From Rhodococcus yunnanensis NBRC 103083 (GTDB taxonomy: Bacteria; Actinomycetota; Actinomycetes; Mycobacteriales; Mycobacteriaceae), in contig NZ_BCXH01000005.1 of NCBI RefSeq assembly GCF_001895005.1, forward strand, positions 302,874-366,873: a DNA stretch of 64,000 bases, read 5' to 3'. Position numbers and translations under genes: made by a program. The notes beneath the pieces were generated by a model. It was not told where the DNA came from. It did not search any database and saw nothing but the letters and a program-made list of their open reading frames with translations. This document shows, piece by piece, positions 56,056-64,000 of this stretch (the stretch's first letter is position 1; every line of letters starts with the position of its first letter).

Positions 56056-57815
56056 CACCGAAACCGATGACGGCGCCGGAATTGCTTCCCGTCGCGACGG
56101 GCAAGCGCTCGTGGGCCTTCCTGGCAGGCGAACTGCGCTCTCGGCGTGGTATTTCGGCGTTGACCATAGCGATCAGTGCTGTCGCTGCGGCGATGTCGCT
56201 GATTCCGATCTACGTGTTCGGTGTCCTCGTCGATCGAGTCACCGACGGCGCTCCGACGTCGACGATCGTCTCGGTCGTGGTGATCATCACGGTGGCTGCG
56301 ATCGCAGGAGGGGTGTTCACCGCACTGAGCTCGTACACGATCAGCAAGCTGGGTGAGGCCGTACTCGCATCGCTGCGTGAGCGGGTGCTCTCGCGCGCAC
56401 TGCATCTACCGGTCAGCACACTCGAACGCGTCGGGAAGGGAGATCTGCTCTCCCGCGTCGGCGACGACGTCGCGGTCATGGCCAAATCCGTCGGCGACGT
56501 CATTCCCAACATCGTCTCCGCGCTGATGCTCGTGACGCTGAGCGTCGTGGCGATGCTGAGTCTGGACTGGCGGCTCGGGCTTGCGGGGATGGTCGCAATT
56601 CCCATGTATGCCATGGCATTGCGCTGGTATCTGCCGAAATCCGCGCCGATGTACGCGGCCGAGCGAGTTGCGATGGGCGAGCGTTCGCAGGCGTTGATCA
56701 GCAGCATGCAGGGCGCACGGACGGTGCGCGCCTACGGGCTCGAGCAAGCGCATCTGGCCGAGATCGACGCCGCGTCGGGCAAAGCCAGGGACATCGGCAT
56801 CGACGTGTTCCGGCTGTTCACGCGCTTCGGATCCCGGAGCAACCGCGCGGAATGCGTCGGGCTGTCGGTGATCCTCGCCGCGGGTTTTCTTCTGGTACAG
56901 GGTGACTACATCACCGTCGGTCAAACCACTGCTGCCGCACTGCTGTTCCATCGCCTGTTCAATCCCATCGGCATGCTGATGTTCTCGTTCGACGACGTGC
57001 AGTCCGCCGGTGCGAGCCTCGCGCGTCTGGTCGGCGTCATCGACATTCCCGACGAGCGGTCGCCCGGAACCGGCGCCATCCCGACCGACGGTTCGCTCGA
57101 GGTTCGGGGGCTCCGGCACTCGTACGACACCGGACACGAAGTGCTGCACGGTATCGACCTGAAAGTGGCTGCGGGAGAGACCGTTGCACTCGTGGGATCG
57201 ACGGGTGCGGGCAAATCGACCATCGCGGCGATCGCGGCGGGCTCGATCGATTCGACGTCGGGAACGGTCCGGATCGGTGGTGCGACACTCGCCGATCTCG
57301 GCGCCGACGGATTGCGCAGGCACATCGCGATCGTCAGCCAGGAGGTGCACGTGTTCGCGGGCCCGTTGATCGACGACCTGTTGCTCGCCGCGCCCACGGC
57401 CGGTCGCGACGATGTCCGTGCCGCACTGGCCACCGTCGGAGCGCAGGACTGGGTCGACGCACTGGCCGATGGCCTCGACACCGTCGTCGGCGAGGGTGGG
57501 CACGAACTGACGTCCGCGCAGTCCCAGCAGTTGGCGCTGGCCAGGCTCGTGCTCGCGGATCCCGCTGTCGCCGTGCTCGACGAGGCCACGGCCGAAGCCG
57601 GAAGCGCAGGCGCCCGCGACCTCGAAGCCTCGGCCGAAGCCGCTACCCGCGGGCGAAGTACCCTCGTCGTCGCGCACCGGCTCACCCAGGCTGCAGCCGC
57701 CGATCGTGTTGTCGTCCTCGAACACGGCCGCATCCTGGAACAGGGGCCGCACGAGGAATTGGTCGCTGCCGGTGGGCGTTACGCGGAACTCTGGGCCGCG
57801 TGGTCCTTGCGGTGA
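56052..57815 (+). CDS. ABC exporter half-transporter with intact Walker A and degenerate signature
   Basis: 587 residues, ATG overlapping the previous stop. Membrane domain with six helices; Walker A GSTGAGKST (~380) and Walker B VAVLDEAT (~508) are intact. The signature is reduced to LTSAQSQQLAL (~485). With its partner it forms one complete ATP site (Walker motifs here, LSGGQ from the partner) and one ruined site, the arrangement of heterodimeric exporters. Confidence 0.88.
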   Translation: MTPKPMTAPELLPVATGKRSWAFLAGELRSRRGISALTIAISAVAAAMSLIPIYVFGVLVDRVTDGAPTSTIVSVVVIITVAAIAGGVFTALSSYTISKLGEAVLASLRERVLSRALHLPVSTLERVGKGDLLSRVGDDVAVMAKSVGDVIPNIVSALMLVTLSVVAMLSLDWRLGLAGMVAIPMYAMALRWYLPKSAPMYAAERVAMGERSQALISSMQGARTVRAYGLEQAHLAEIDAASGKARDIGIDVFRLFTRFGSRSNRAECVGLSVILAAGFLLVQGDYITVGQTTAAALLFHRLFNPIGMLMFSFDDVQSAGASLARLVGVIDIPDERSPGTGAIPTDGSLEVRGLRHSYDTGHEVLHGIDLKVAAGETVALVGSTGAGKSTIAAIAAGSIDSTSGTVRIGGATLADLGADGLRRHIAIVSQEVHVFAGPLIDDLLLAAPTAGRDDVRAALATVGAQDWVDALADGLDTVVGEGGHELTSAQSQQLALARLVLADPAVAVLDEATAEAGSAGARDLEASAEAATRGRSTLVVAHRLTQAAAADRVVVLEHGRILEQGPHEELVAAGGRYAELWAAWSLR

Positions 57816-57848
57816 CCCGTGCGGCGAGTCACTGCCGAACGTGACTTC

Positions 57849-58616
57849 TCACGCGCGGGTATGTACCCGCACGCCCGAATCTCCCTCGGAATGCTCGGGG
57901 CGCAGGACGAACTTCTCGTCGTACGCGCCGCTGTTCTGAGCGTGATAGGGGATCGGCTCGTCGGTGAACAGAGTCGACAGCCGTTGTGTCAGTTCGCGTT
58001 CCGCCGCGTCGTACGTCCCGTCGGTCATCCGGTCGGCGCTCGGGATCAGAACCGGTGGAAGTACGGACATGCCTGTGTACCAGAAGAATCCGTGCTGAAT
58101 CGGGAACAGAAGCTCGTCGAGCGAGCCGTTGATTCCTCGCGGTGCCACGGTGTGTTCACTGCCGCCCATGCTGGTGACGATCATCGCGCGTGTGCCCGCC
58201 ATCAGGCCGTCGCCGTAACGCCGGGTGCCACCGGAATCTCTGCGGATGCCGTACCCGAAGCCCTCGATGAAGACGCGGTCCACCCACCCTTTGAGGATCG
58301 CAGGCATCGAGAACCACCACAGCGGAAACTGCAGTACGACGGCGTCCGCCCAGTCGAGTTTCGCCTGTTCGTCGGCGATGTCCTCGGCGAGGGCTCCGTC
58401 CCGAAGCGCGTTGCTCGACGCCGTCGCCACATGCAGACGGTCCGCGGTGTCGTGTCCGTAGTCGGCGGCGGAGACGACAGGATTCCAGTTCATTCGGTAG
58501 AGGTCGGATTGCTCGACGGTGTGGCCCCGGTCGACCAGGGATTTCACTGCCGCGTCGCGGAGGGAGCCGTTGAGTGAACGGTGGTCGGGATGGGCGAAGA
58601 CCCACAAGATGTTCAT
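57849..58616 (-). CDS. NAD(P)H oxidoreductase, flavodoxin-like (NQO/YwrO family)
   Basis: 255 residues. ILWVFAHPDHRSLNGSLRDAA is the family's N-terminal FMN/FAD loop; DAVVLQFPLWWFSMPAILKGWVDRVFIEGFGYG is the conserved flavodoxin-fold core. It is probably a two-electron quinone or nitroaromatic reductase. Divergent from a GlxA-type regulator that may control it. Confidence 0.87.
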   Translation of the reverse strand: MNILWVFAHPDHRSLNGSLRDAAVKSLVDRGHTVEQSDLYRMNWNPVVSAADYGHDTADRLHVATASSNALRDGALAEDIADEQAKLDWADAVVLQFPLWWFSMPAILKGWVDRVFIEGFGYGIRRDSGGTRRYGDGLMAGTRAMIVTSMGGSEHTVAPRGINGSLDELLFPIQHGFFWYTGMSVLPPVLIPSADRMTDGTYDAAERELTQRLSTLFTDEPIPYHAQNSGAYDEKFVLRPEHSEGDSGVRVHTRA

Positions 58617-58686
58617 ACCTCGACCCTGTCACCACGTATCGGTCGGAAACAGTGGCCGATCGGTCGACATGTGAAAGAATTCGGCC

Positions 58687-59631
58687 ATGCACAAGGTTGT
58701 CGTCTTCGTTCGTGACGGGTTGCTCGCGATGGAGTTCGGCTCGGTGCACAGACTCTTCGGGCAGGCAAGGGCGGACGACGGCACACCCCTGTACGACGTC
58801 GTGACCTGCACGATAACCCCTGGACCGGTCCGCACGGACTCGGATGTGTTCATCCACGTCGAACGAGGGGTCGACACCCTCGACGATGCAGACACCGTCG
58901 TGGTGCCTGCGTCGGATCTCGATTACGACGGCTCACTGCCCGATGCCGGGATATTCGACCGGCTTCCCGCCGGCGCCCGCATCGCCTCGATCTGTACCGG
59001 GTCGTTCGTCCTCGCCGCGGCCGGGCTCCTCGACGGCCGCCGCGCCACGACGCATTGGAAGTCCGCCGATCGGTTCCGAGCGCTGTATCCAGCTGTTCAT
59101 CTCGAACCGAACGTCCTCTACACCCACGACGGGAACATACTGACGGCCGCGGGCGAAGCGTCGGGAATCGATTTGTGTCTCTACATGATTCGCAGCGACT
59201 TCGGCGCGATGGTCGCCAACCGGGTCGCCCGCGGAACCGTCGTACCGCCTCATCGAAGCGGAGGGCAGGCGCAGTACATCGATACGCCCGTCCCCAGGTC
59301 CACCTCCAGCTCGACCGCCCATGCCCAGGAATGGGCGATCGCCAACCTCCGCGAGACCCTGTCCATCGACGCGCTCGCCGCTCGGCAATCGATGAGCGTG
59401 CGTACCTTCACACGGCGCTTCACCGCGGAAGTCGGGATGTCACCGGCAAAATGGATTGTTCAGCAACGGCTTCACCGTGCGCGTGAACTCCTCGAGAACA
59501 CCGACCACACCATCGACCGCGTCGCCGAGGAAGCCGGCTTCGGGACCGCAACGTCGATGCGCCAACAGTTGATGGCCGACATCGGGGTCTCACCGAGCGC
59601 CTATCGCTCGACCTTCCGGGTGGTCGGCTGA
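58687..59631 (+). CDS. GlxA-family AraC-type transcriptional regulator
   Basis: 314 residues. The N-terminal DJ-1/PfpI-like domain carries the nucleophile-elbow ICTGSFVLAAAGLLDGRRATTHW. The C-terminal AraC double helix-turn-helix is clear (SVRTFTRRFTAEVGMSPAKWI, ... AEEAGFGTATSMRQQL). Likely regulates the divergent oxidoreductase; the effector is unknown. Confidence 0.9.
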   Translation: MHKVVVFVRDGLLAMEFGSVHRLFGQARADDGTPLYDVVTCTITPGPVRTDSDVFIHVERGVDTLDDADTVVVPASDLDYDGSLPDAGIFDRLPAGARIASICTGSFVLAAAGLLDGRRATTHWKSADRFRALYPAVHLEPNVLYTHDGNILTAAGEASGIDLCLYMIRSDFGAMVANRVARGTVVPPHRSGGQAQYIDTPVPRSTSSSTAHAQEWAIANLRETLSIDALAARQSMSVRTFTRRFTAEVGMSPAKWIVQQRLHRARELLENTDHTIDRVAEEAGFGTATSMRQQLMADIGVSPSAYRSTFRVVG

Positions 59632-59653
59632 CCCAGTGGTCCCGTTCGCGGGA

Positions 59654-60310
59654 TCAGCTGTCGGTGTCCTTCTCGGCCAGGAACAGCTTTTCGATTCGGT
59701 CGGCTTCGGCTTTCTTGTCCTCGGCCTCCTCCTGGTGCTGGGCGGCGTCGGCGAGTTCGGATTCGGCGGGCGCTGCAGCGACTTTCTCGACCTTGTCGAT
59801 CTGCTCGTGCTGCTTCTTCTCCGCGCTGCGCGCCTCGGCCGCGCGGGTCGCGGCGAGCTGGTCGGCCTTCTTCTTCTCGGCGGCCGCCTTCTGCTCGGCG
59901 TCGCGCGCTGCCTGTTGCTTGCGCTGCTCGGCCTGCTCGCGGGCCTCGCGAGCGGCGTCGTCGGCTGCATCTGCGGCTGCAGCACGTTCCTGTTCCGCAG
60001 CGTCGCGTGAGGCGTCGAGCTTCTGGTCGGCCTCGGCCTCGACTGCATCAGCTTCGGCTTCGAGCTTGCCGGCGCGAGCGAGGTTCTCGGTCCGGTCGAC
60101 GAGTGCTTCGCCGCGCTGTCGCACCTCGGGGTCTCCGAGGACCCCGCCGATCGCTCGGTCGAGCGAGCCGAAGGTGTGCTCGTACGCCAAGCGTGCCGGA
60201 TCTTCGGCACTTCGCCTCTGCACGACGTTGGTTTCGAAGAGCTGCAACGGAATTCGAATGATTCGGTATTGAAATCTGAGAATGGACAGCGGGATGGCCA
60301 GTGCGTTCAT
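59654..60310 (-). CDS. Ala/Glu/Lys-rich coiled-coil protein
   Basis: 218 residues. The first ~60 residues are globular-looking (IPLSILRFQYRIIRIPLQLFE). From about residue 75 it is almost entirely a charged Ala/Glu/Lys coiled coil. Such proteins are often mislabelled as initiation factors because of composition; no enzymatic motif is seen. Same strand as the CsbD-like gene, 27 bases after it. Confidence 0.7.
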   Translation of the reverse strand: MNALAIPLSILRFQYRIIRIPLQLFETNVVQRRSAEDPARLAYEHTFGSLDRAIGGVLGDPEVRQRGEALVDRTENLARAGKLEAEADAVEAEADQKLDASRDAAEQERAAAADAADDAAREAREQAEQRKQQAARDAEQKAAAEKKKADQLAATRAAEARSAEKKQHEQIDKVEKVAAAPAESELADAAQHQEEAEDKKAEADRIEKLFLAEKDTDS

Positions 60311-60337
60311 CGAAGGACTCCTGTTCGAGGCGGGGTG

Positions 60338-60865
60338 TCAGGGGTTGCGGCGTGCGCGGTCGGCTTCGGCTCGCAACGCGTCGGCGTCGGAGATTTCTTC
60401 GGTGTGCTCACGGATGGCGGCGATCTCGTCCGCGGTGGCCGCGGCTGCGTCGGACTGGCCTTCCGCTACGGCTTCGATCTGTTCGGCTCGGGCGTCGACC
60501 TCTGCCGCTGTCACCTCGTCGGCGACGGCCTGGCGCTTTTCCTGCTCGGCGGCAACATGCTGGGCTTGCTGCACGAGGCGGGCGTTCTCCTCGGCTGCGT
60601 CGGCGCTCTCGCTCGCGGACTCACGTTGGGTCTCGGCGCTGTTCTTGACCGACGCGAGATCCTCGGCAGCGTCCTGCGACTGCGCCTCGGCTGCGAGTTC
60701 GGTCGCCTTCGCTTCCTTGCGTTCGCGAGCCTGGGCGCTCTGCAACTGCCCTTCGGTGGTGAGCGAGTCGTTCCCCGTCACCGCGCCCGCGACCTCCTTC
60801 GCCTTGCCCTTGACCGCGTCGAACAGACTCTTGCGGGCCTGCTCGGATGCTCTGTCGTCACTCAT
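60338..60865 (-). CDS. CsbD-like stress protein with long charged coiled-coil tail
   Basis: 175 residues. The N-terminal ~45 residues fit the CsbD-type motif (KGKAKEVAGAVTGNDSLTTEGQLQ). The remainder is an Ala/Glu-rich helix similar in composition to the next protein. CsbD proteins are general-stress markers of unknown function. Probably cotranscribed with the gene at 59654. Confidence 0.75.
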   Translation of the reverse strand: MSDDRASEQARKSLFDAVKGKAKEVAGAVTGNDSLTTEGQLQSAQARERKEAKATELAAEAQSQDAAEDLASVKNSAETQRESASESADAAEENARLVQQAQHVAAEQEKRQAVADEVTAAEVDARAEQIEAVAEGQSDAAAATADEIAAIREHTEEISDADALRAEADRARRNP

Positions 60866-60988
60866 GTGGGCTACTCCTTGCGTGTTCGTGGGCGGGCGTG
60901 GACGTGCTCGCCCGCTGGACTACCCGATGGGCGAGCGTGGAAACCAGCCGTAAACTCGGCGCGAGCAACTGCGACAAAAAGGAGTTTC

Positions 60989-61798
60989 ATGCCGATCGCG
61001 ACCGTGAACGGGATTTCACTGAACTACCAGGTCAAGGGCACTGGTGAGTTGGTCGTTCTCATCATGGGCACTGGTAGCCCCGGCCGTGTGTGGGAGCTAC
61101 ATCAGGTTCCGGCGCTGGTCCAGGCGGGCTATCGCGTCTGTCACTTCGACAATCGCGGCATCGCGCCGTCGTCCGAGAGCGCCGACGGGATGACCATCGA
61201 CGACCTCGTCGCCGACACCGCAGGGCTCATCGAATTGGTGCGCACTGGCCAGGAGAAGGCGTATGTCGTCGGTACGTCGATGGGCTCGCGCGTCGCGCAA
61301 GAACTTGCTCTGAAGCGTCCTGACCTGGTGCGCAAGGCAGTGTTTCTGGCCGGTCACGCTCGTCTCGACGAGTTCCAGAAGACCTTGGGGGAGGGTGAGC
61401 GGGCGCTGGCCGACGCGAAGACCGTGCTGCCCCCGAAATATGCCGCTGCCATCACCGCTGTCATGAATCTCTCACCGACGACGCTGGCGGACTCGCGCGG
61501 TGCGCGGGATTGGCTGGACTTGTTCGAATTCTCGACCGCAGCGACGACGCCGGGCGTGCGTGCCCAGCTCGGCATGGACGAGAGTTTCGACCGCGGCGCC
61601 GCATACGGCAAGATCACCGTGCCGTGCCTGTCGGTCGGTTTTGCGCACGACCGAATGATCCCGGCGTACCTGAGCGCCGAGCTGGCCAAAGCCATACCCG
61701 ACGCCCAGTACGTGGAGATTCCCGACGTCGGTCATTACGGTTATCTGGAGCGACCCGAGGCGATCAACGACGCAGTGTTGGAGTTTCTGCGAAGCTGA
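60989..61798 (+). CDS. Alpha/beta-fold hydrolase
   Basis: 269 residues from the ATG at 60989 (AAGGAG five bases upstream). Triad elements: Ser in VVGTSMGSRVAQ, Asp probably in FAHDRMIP, His in VGHYGYLE. The oxyanion region is LIMGTGSPGRVWE rather than HG, as in some thioesterase or haloperoxidase-like members. It stands before an mbtH-like gene, so a thioesterase role in peptide synthesis is possible but unproven. Confidence 0.82.
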   Translation: MPIATVNGISLNYQVKGTGELVVLIMGTGSPGRVWELHQVPALVQAGYRVCHFDNRGIAPSSESADGMTIDDLVADTAGLIELVRTGQEKAYVVGTSMGSRVAQELALKRPDLVRKAVFLAGHARLDEFQKTLGEGERALADAKTVLPPKYAAAITAVMNLSPTTLADSRGARDWLDLFEFSTAATTPGVRAQLGMDESFDRGAAYGKITVPCLSVGFAHDRMIPAYLSAELAKAIPDAQYVEIPDVGHYGYLERPEAINDAVLEFLRS

Positions 61799-61903
61799 CC
61801 GCAGAAGCTGACACACCGGTGAGATACTGTGCGTTGCTAGGGTCGGGGGGCACTTCACATGAAGACTGCCGATAAACAAGACGTTTGTGACGAGTGAGGC
61901 GAG

Positions 61904-62158
61904 ATGAGCACCAATCCATTCGATGACGAAGACGGACGCTTCTTCGTGCTGGTCAACGACGAAGACCAGCACTCGCTGTGGCCGACGTTCTCCGACGTTC
62001 CACAGGGATGGCGAGTCGTCTTCGGCGAAGACAGCCGCGCAGCATGCCTGGAATACGTAGAGAAGAACTGGACCGACATGCGTCCGCGCAGCCTCCGTGA
62101 GGCAATGGAGGCCGACGCAGCTGCACGTCAGTCCGCAGAGGGAACTCCCGAGGCTTAA
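61904..62158 (+). CDS. MbtH-like protein
   Basis: 84 residues: [38 protein letters not shown] and [10 protein letters not shown] are the three conserved Trp-containing blocks of the MbtH family. These proteins bind and activate adenylation domains of nonribosomal peptide synthetases. No synthetase gene is in this window, so the partner is elsewhere. Stop overlaps that of the convergent exporter gene. Confidence 0.93.
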   Translation: MSTNPFDDEDGRFFVLVNDEDQHSLWPTFSDVPQGWRVVFGEDSRAACLEYVEKNWTDMRPRSLREAMEADAAARQSAEGTPEA

Positions 62159-63663
62159 GTGCTGCGCTCCGTCGGAGCAACTTTTTCTACAGGACCGCGT
62201 CGCCGACGAACCGTCGGGCGGCGCGGTTCTTCTCTGCGTCGCTGCGTCACCTCTTTACGGCGCAATGTCGGTCGCAGTAGCTCTTCGGTACGCGCCAGGA
62301 TGCGCGGACGACGCAGGGTACGAGCGCCCCACTCGCCGAGTGTCACGCCTGCCGCCAGACCACATCCGATGCCGAAGGCCGCCAGGAGCGAGCTGAAGCC
62401 GATCAGCAGCTGATCGTTGAGCATCGCGTACAGACCTCGGTACAGCGACAGACCGGGAAGCAGCGGAGTGATCCCCGCGACGGCCACGATCAGCGGCGGA
62501 ATCAGCGCGCGACGTGCCATCAGACCACCGGCGAAACCGACGACCGTGGCTGCGAACGCCGAGGCGATGATCGGGCCGGTGGCGAGCGTCTGGACCATCA
62601 GGTAGACGAGTGCGCCGGCGAAACCGCCCAGGAACGCAGCGGTCAGCGCACGACGCTCGGCGTAACACGCCAGGGCATAGAACAGCGATGCTGCGGCGCC
62701 GGCGAGGACCTTCGTGGGGACCTGGGTGATGTCCGGTGGGGGTGTGTTGCTGATGAGCGGCAGATCGCTACCGATGATCGCTGCCAACTTCAGTGACGTC
62801 GCGACACCGGCAATGATGCCGCCCGTCATCATCAGCACTTCGAAGAATCTGGCCGACGCCGTGATCGGTGCCCCTGTGATGGCGTCCTGCACCGAACCGA
62901 CCAGCGACAATCCCGACAGCAACACCGTCACACCGGCGGCGATGACCTGCGACGGGGAGATGTCGATGCCCAACTGGTCCTGAAAGTTGTACAGCGTGAT
63001 CGCAGGCGTCGCCGCAACGAAGCCGCCGACGACCTGCTGGAAGAAGAACGGCAAACCCACGCGGTTGAGCACGCGGCCGATGCGGTCGATGACCATGGTC
63101 GTCAAGAAGCTCACCACAGCAACCAACACACCGCCGCCGAGCAGGACGCCGATCGACGCAGCCATACCGGCCCACGCGAACGTGGCGATCCAGCGGTTGT
63201 ACGGGTGCGGCGCCGTGGTGATGCTGTCCAACGTCTCCCGCGCGATCGGCGGCGGAATCATCTTCATGCGCACACCGCGGATCAGACGATCCACCGCCGC
63301 GAGACGGGTGAAATCCATCGAGCGGTAATGAACGATGCGCATCGTCGTCGACGGCGGACGCGTCGGGCCGCGGTGGGCGCTGATGGTGATCGAGTTGTAC
63401 GTGACATCGACATCGCAACGAGCCAGACCATAGGTGGCGGCGATGAACTGGACCTGGGTCGTCGTGTCCATCGCCGACGTCCCCGACGCGAGAAGAACTT
63501 CCCCGACGCGCACCGCCAGATCCAGCACCTCGGCGACAACAGCATCGTCGGTGAGGTCGATCGGCTGCAGCGGCGACGGCGCTGCCGTGGGTGTATCGAT
63601 GGTGGCGCGACGCTCGCCGGTGAGACGGCTCAGCGAGGCCGTCACGTCTTGCAGGAAGGTCAT
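62155..63663 (-). CDS. ThrE-family threonine/serine exporter-like membrane protein
   Basis: 502 residues from the ATG at 63663. The N-terminal DUF1212-type domain has [20 protein letters not shown] and [16 protein letters not shown]. It is followed by about ten helices in the ThrE/YjjP-YjjB arrangement and a basic Arg-rich C-terminus. Likely exports threonine/serine or a related small solute. The frame is open to a GTG at 63750, four bases from tRNA-Thr, which would add 29 residues. Confidence 0.85.
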   Translation of the reverse strand: MTFLQDVTASLSRLTGERRATIDTPTAAPSPLQPIDLTDDAVVAEVLDLAVRVGEVLLASGTSAMDTTTQVQFIAATYGLARCDVDVTYNSITISAHRGPTRPPSTTMRIVHYRSMDFTRLAAVDRLIRGVRMKMIPPPIARETLDSITTAPHPYNRWIATFAWAGMAASIGVLLGGGVLVAVVSFLTTMVIDRIGRVLNRVGLPFFFQQVVGGFVAATPAITLYNFQDQLGIDISPSQVIAAGVTVLLSGLSLVGSVQDAITGAPITASARFFEVLMMTGGIIAGVATSLKLAAIIGSDLPLISNTPPPDITQVPTKVLAGAAASLFYALACYAERRALTAAFLGGFAGALVYLMVQTLATGPIIASAFAATVVGFAGGLMARRALIPPLIVAVAGITPLLPGLSLYRGLYAMLNDQLLIGFSSLLAAFGIGCGLAAGVTLGEWGARTLRRPRILARTEELLRPTLRRKEVTQRRREEPRRPTVRRRRGPVEKVAPTERST

Positions 63664-63753
63664 GTCCGTCTTTACGTAGCTGGGGTGATCCTCCGACAAG
63701 GTACCTGTTTGGACTGTGGGTCCGGTGAACGGATATGCTTGCCCCCGCACGAT

Positions 63754-63825
63754 GCCTCCTTAGCTCAGCGGTAGAGCACTCGCCTTGTAAGCGAGCGGTC
63801 AACGGTTCAATCCCGTTAGGGGGCT
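63754..63825 (+). tRNA. tRNA-Thr (anticodon TGT)
   Basis: 72 bases without CCA. Acceptor arms GCCTCCT and AGGGGGC pair with one G-U. The D arm is GCTCAGCGGTAGAGC, the anticodon stem CTCGC/GCGAG with loop CTTGTAA (TGT at 63786-63788), and the T arm AACGGTTCAATCCCGTT. A terminator follows directly. Confidence 0.95.
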
Positions 63826-63832
63826 CATCGAA

Positions 63833-63868
63833 AGCCTCTGACCAGGAAAAATGGTCAGGGGCTTTTTT
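63833..63868 (+). terminator. Rho-independent terminator of tRNA-Thr
   Basis: The stem AGCCTCTGACCA/TGGTCAGGGGCT with an AT-rich loop is followed by six T residues. No gene is visible from here to the right edge. Confidence 0.9.
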
Positions 63869-64000
63869 ATTTGTCCTGGTAGGGACCGCTCGTTTCAGGA
63901 ATGAGTCGGTTTCGTCCATGGTCGTTCACCTGGGGTTTTGTGACGAACGCGACCTGGGGATTTGCGGGGTGATCGGTCGGATTCGGGGCTCGGTGTCACA

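Noticed and set aside
60176..60988. Long N-terminal extension of the alpha/beta hydrolase
   Set aside because: The upstream frame is antisense to the CsbD-like gene; the ATG at 60989 has a strong ribosome site and starts the family fold.
62768..63919. Minus-strand open frame crossing tRNA-Thr
   Set aside because: It runs through the tRNA and its terminator and is Arg/His-rich noise opposite the exporter frame.

Overview
The window is high-GC DNA from a mycolic-acid actinomycete, most likely Rhodococcus sensu lato (Nocardiaceae). The evidence is gene content and order. One half matches the mycobacterial Rv0338c-Rv0353 neighbourhood (etfD-like reductase, LuxR/IniR-like regulator, iniBAC, dnaK-grpE-dnaJ-hspR). 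The other half matches the Rv3489-Rv3506 and Rv3515-Rv3516 cholesterol region (fadD17-fadE27-fadE26, fdxD, hsd4A, yrbE4AB-mce4A-F, Mce-associated genes, otsA, echA19/fadD19). All genes look intact apart from the S9 peptidase cut by the left edge. No prophage, insertion sequence or CRISPR array was seen.

Layout. 1-6.3 kb: S9 peptidase end, HNH/DUF222 protein, and a long membrane Fe-S reductase (EtfD-like) with a lysine/alanine-rich repeat tail and two operator-like dyads upstream. 6.4-13.3 kb (minus strand): secreted S1 protease, then a three-gene run of a membrane-anchored Hsp70-like protein, a LuxR-type regulator that lacks the usual ATPase front half, and a second protein that resembles a worn-down Hsp70 fold. 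13.5-19.4 kb: iniB-iniA-iniC (Gly/Ala-rich protein and two dynamin-like GTPases). 19.4-23.9 kb: siderophore-binding lipoprotein with a possible iron box, small membrane protein, TreS-like GH13 enzyme, secreted protein. 24-28.3 kb: HspR-controlled chaperone operon with a HAIR-type operator. 28.3-31.9 kb: a cluster of palindromic repeats, bacterial nitric oxide synthase, and divergently a flavohemoglobin and a stand-alone flavohemoglobin-type reductase.

31.9-52.5 kb is a sterol uptake and side-chain degradation region. Six sites fit or nearly fit the KstR motif TnnAACnnGTTnnA. They lie before echA19/fadD19, fadE26/fdxD (two), hsd4A, yrbE4A and the Mce-associated genes. Mce4 would import the sterol, FadD19/FadD17 form CoA thioesters, FadE26/27, EchA19 and Hsd4A carry out beta-oxidation steps, and electrons from acyl-CoA oxidation could reach the membrane through the EtfD-like reductase at the left end. 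52.5-63.9 kb: otsA, a small conserved-looking protein, a heterodimeric ABC exporter with one ruined nucleotide site, an NAD(P)H oxidoreductase with a divergent GlxA-type regulator, two coiled-coil stress-type proteins, an alpha/beta hydrolase, an MbtH-like protein, a ThrE-type exporter and tRNA-Thr(TGT).

The points most worth checking are the NOS/flavohemoglobin/reductase group, the palindromic repeat found both between genes and inside the signal peptide of mce4E, the Hsp70-like/LuxR/degenerate-Hsp70 operon facing iniBAC, and the fixed operator-to-start spacing of three apparently leaderless KstR-type promoters.
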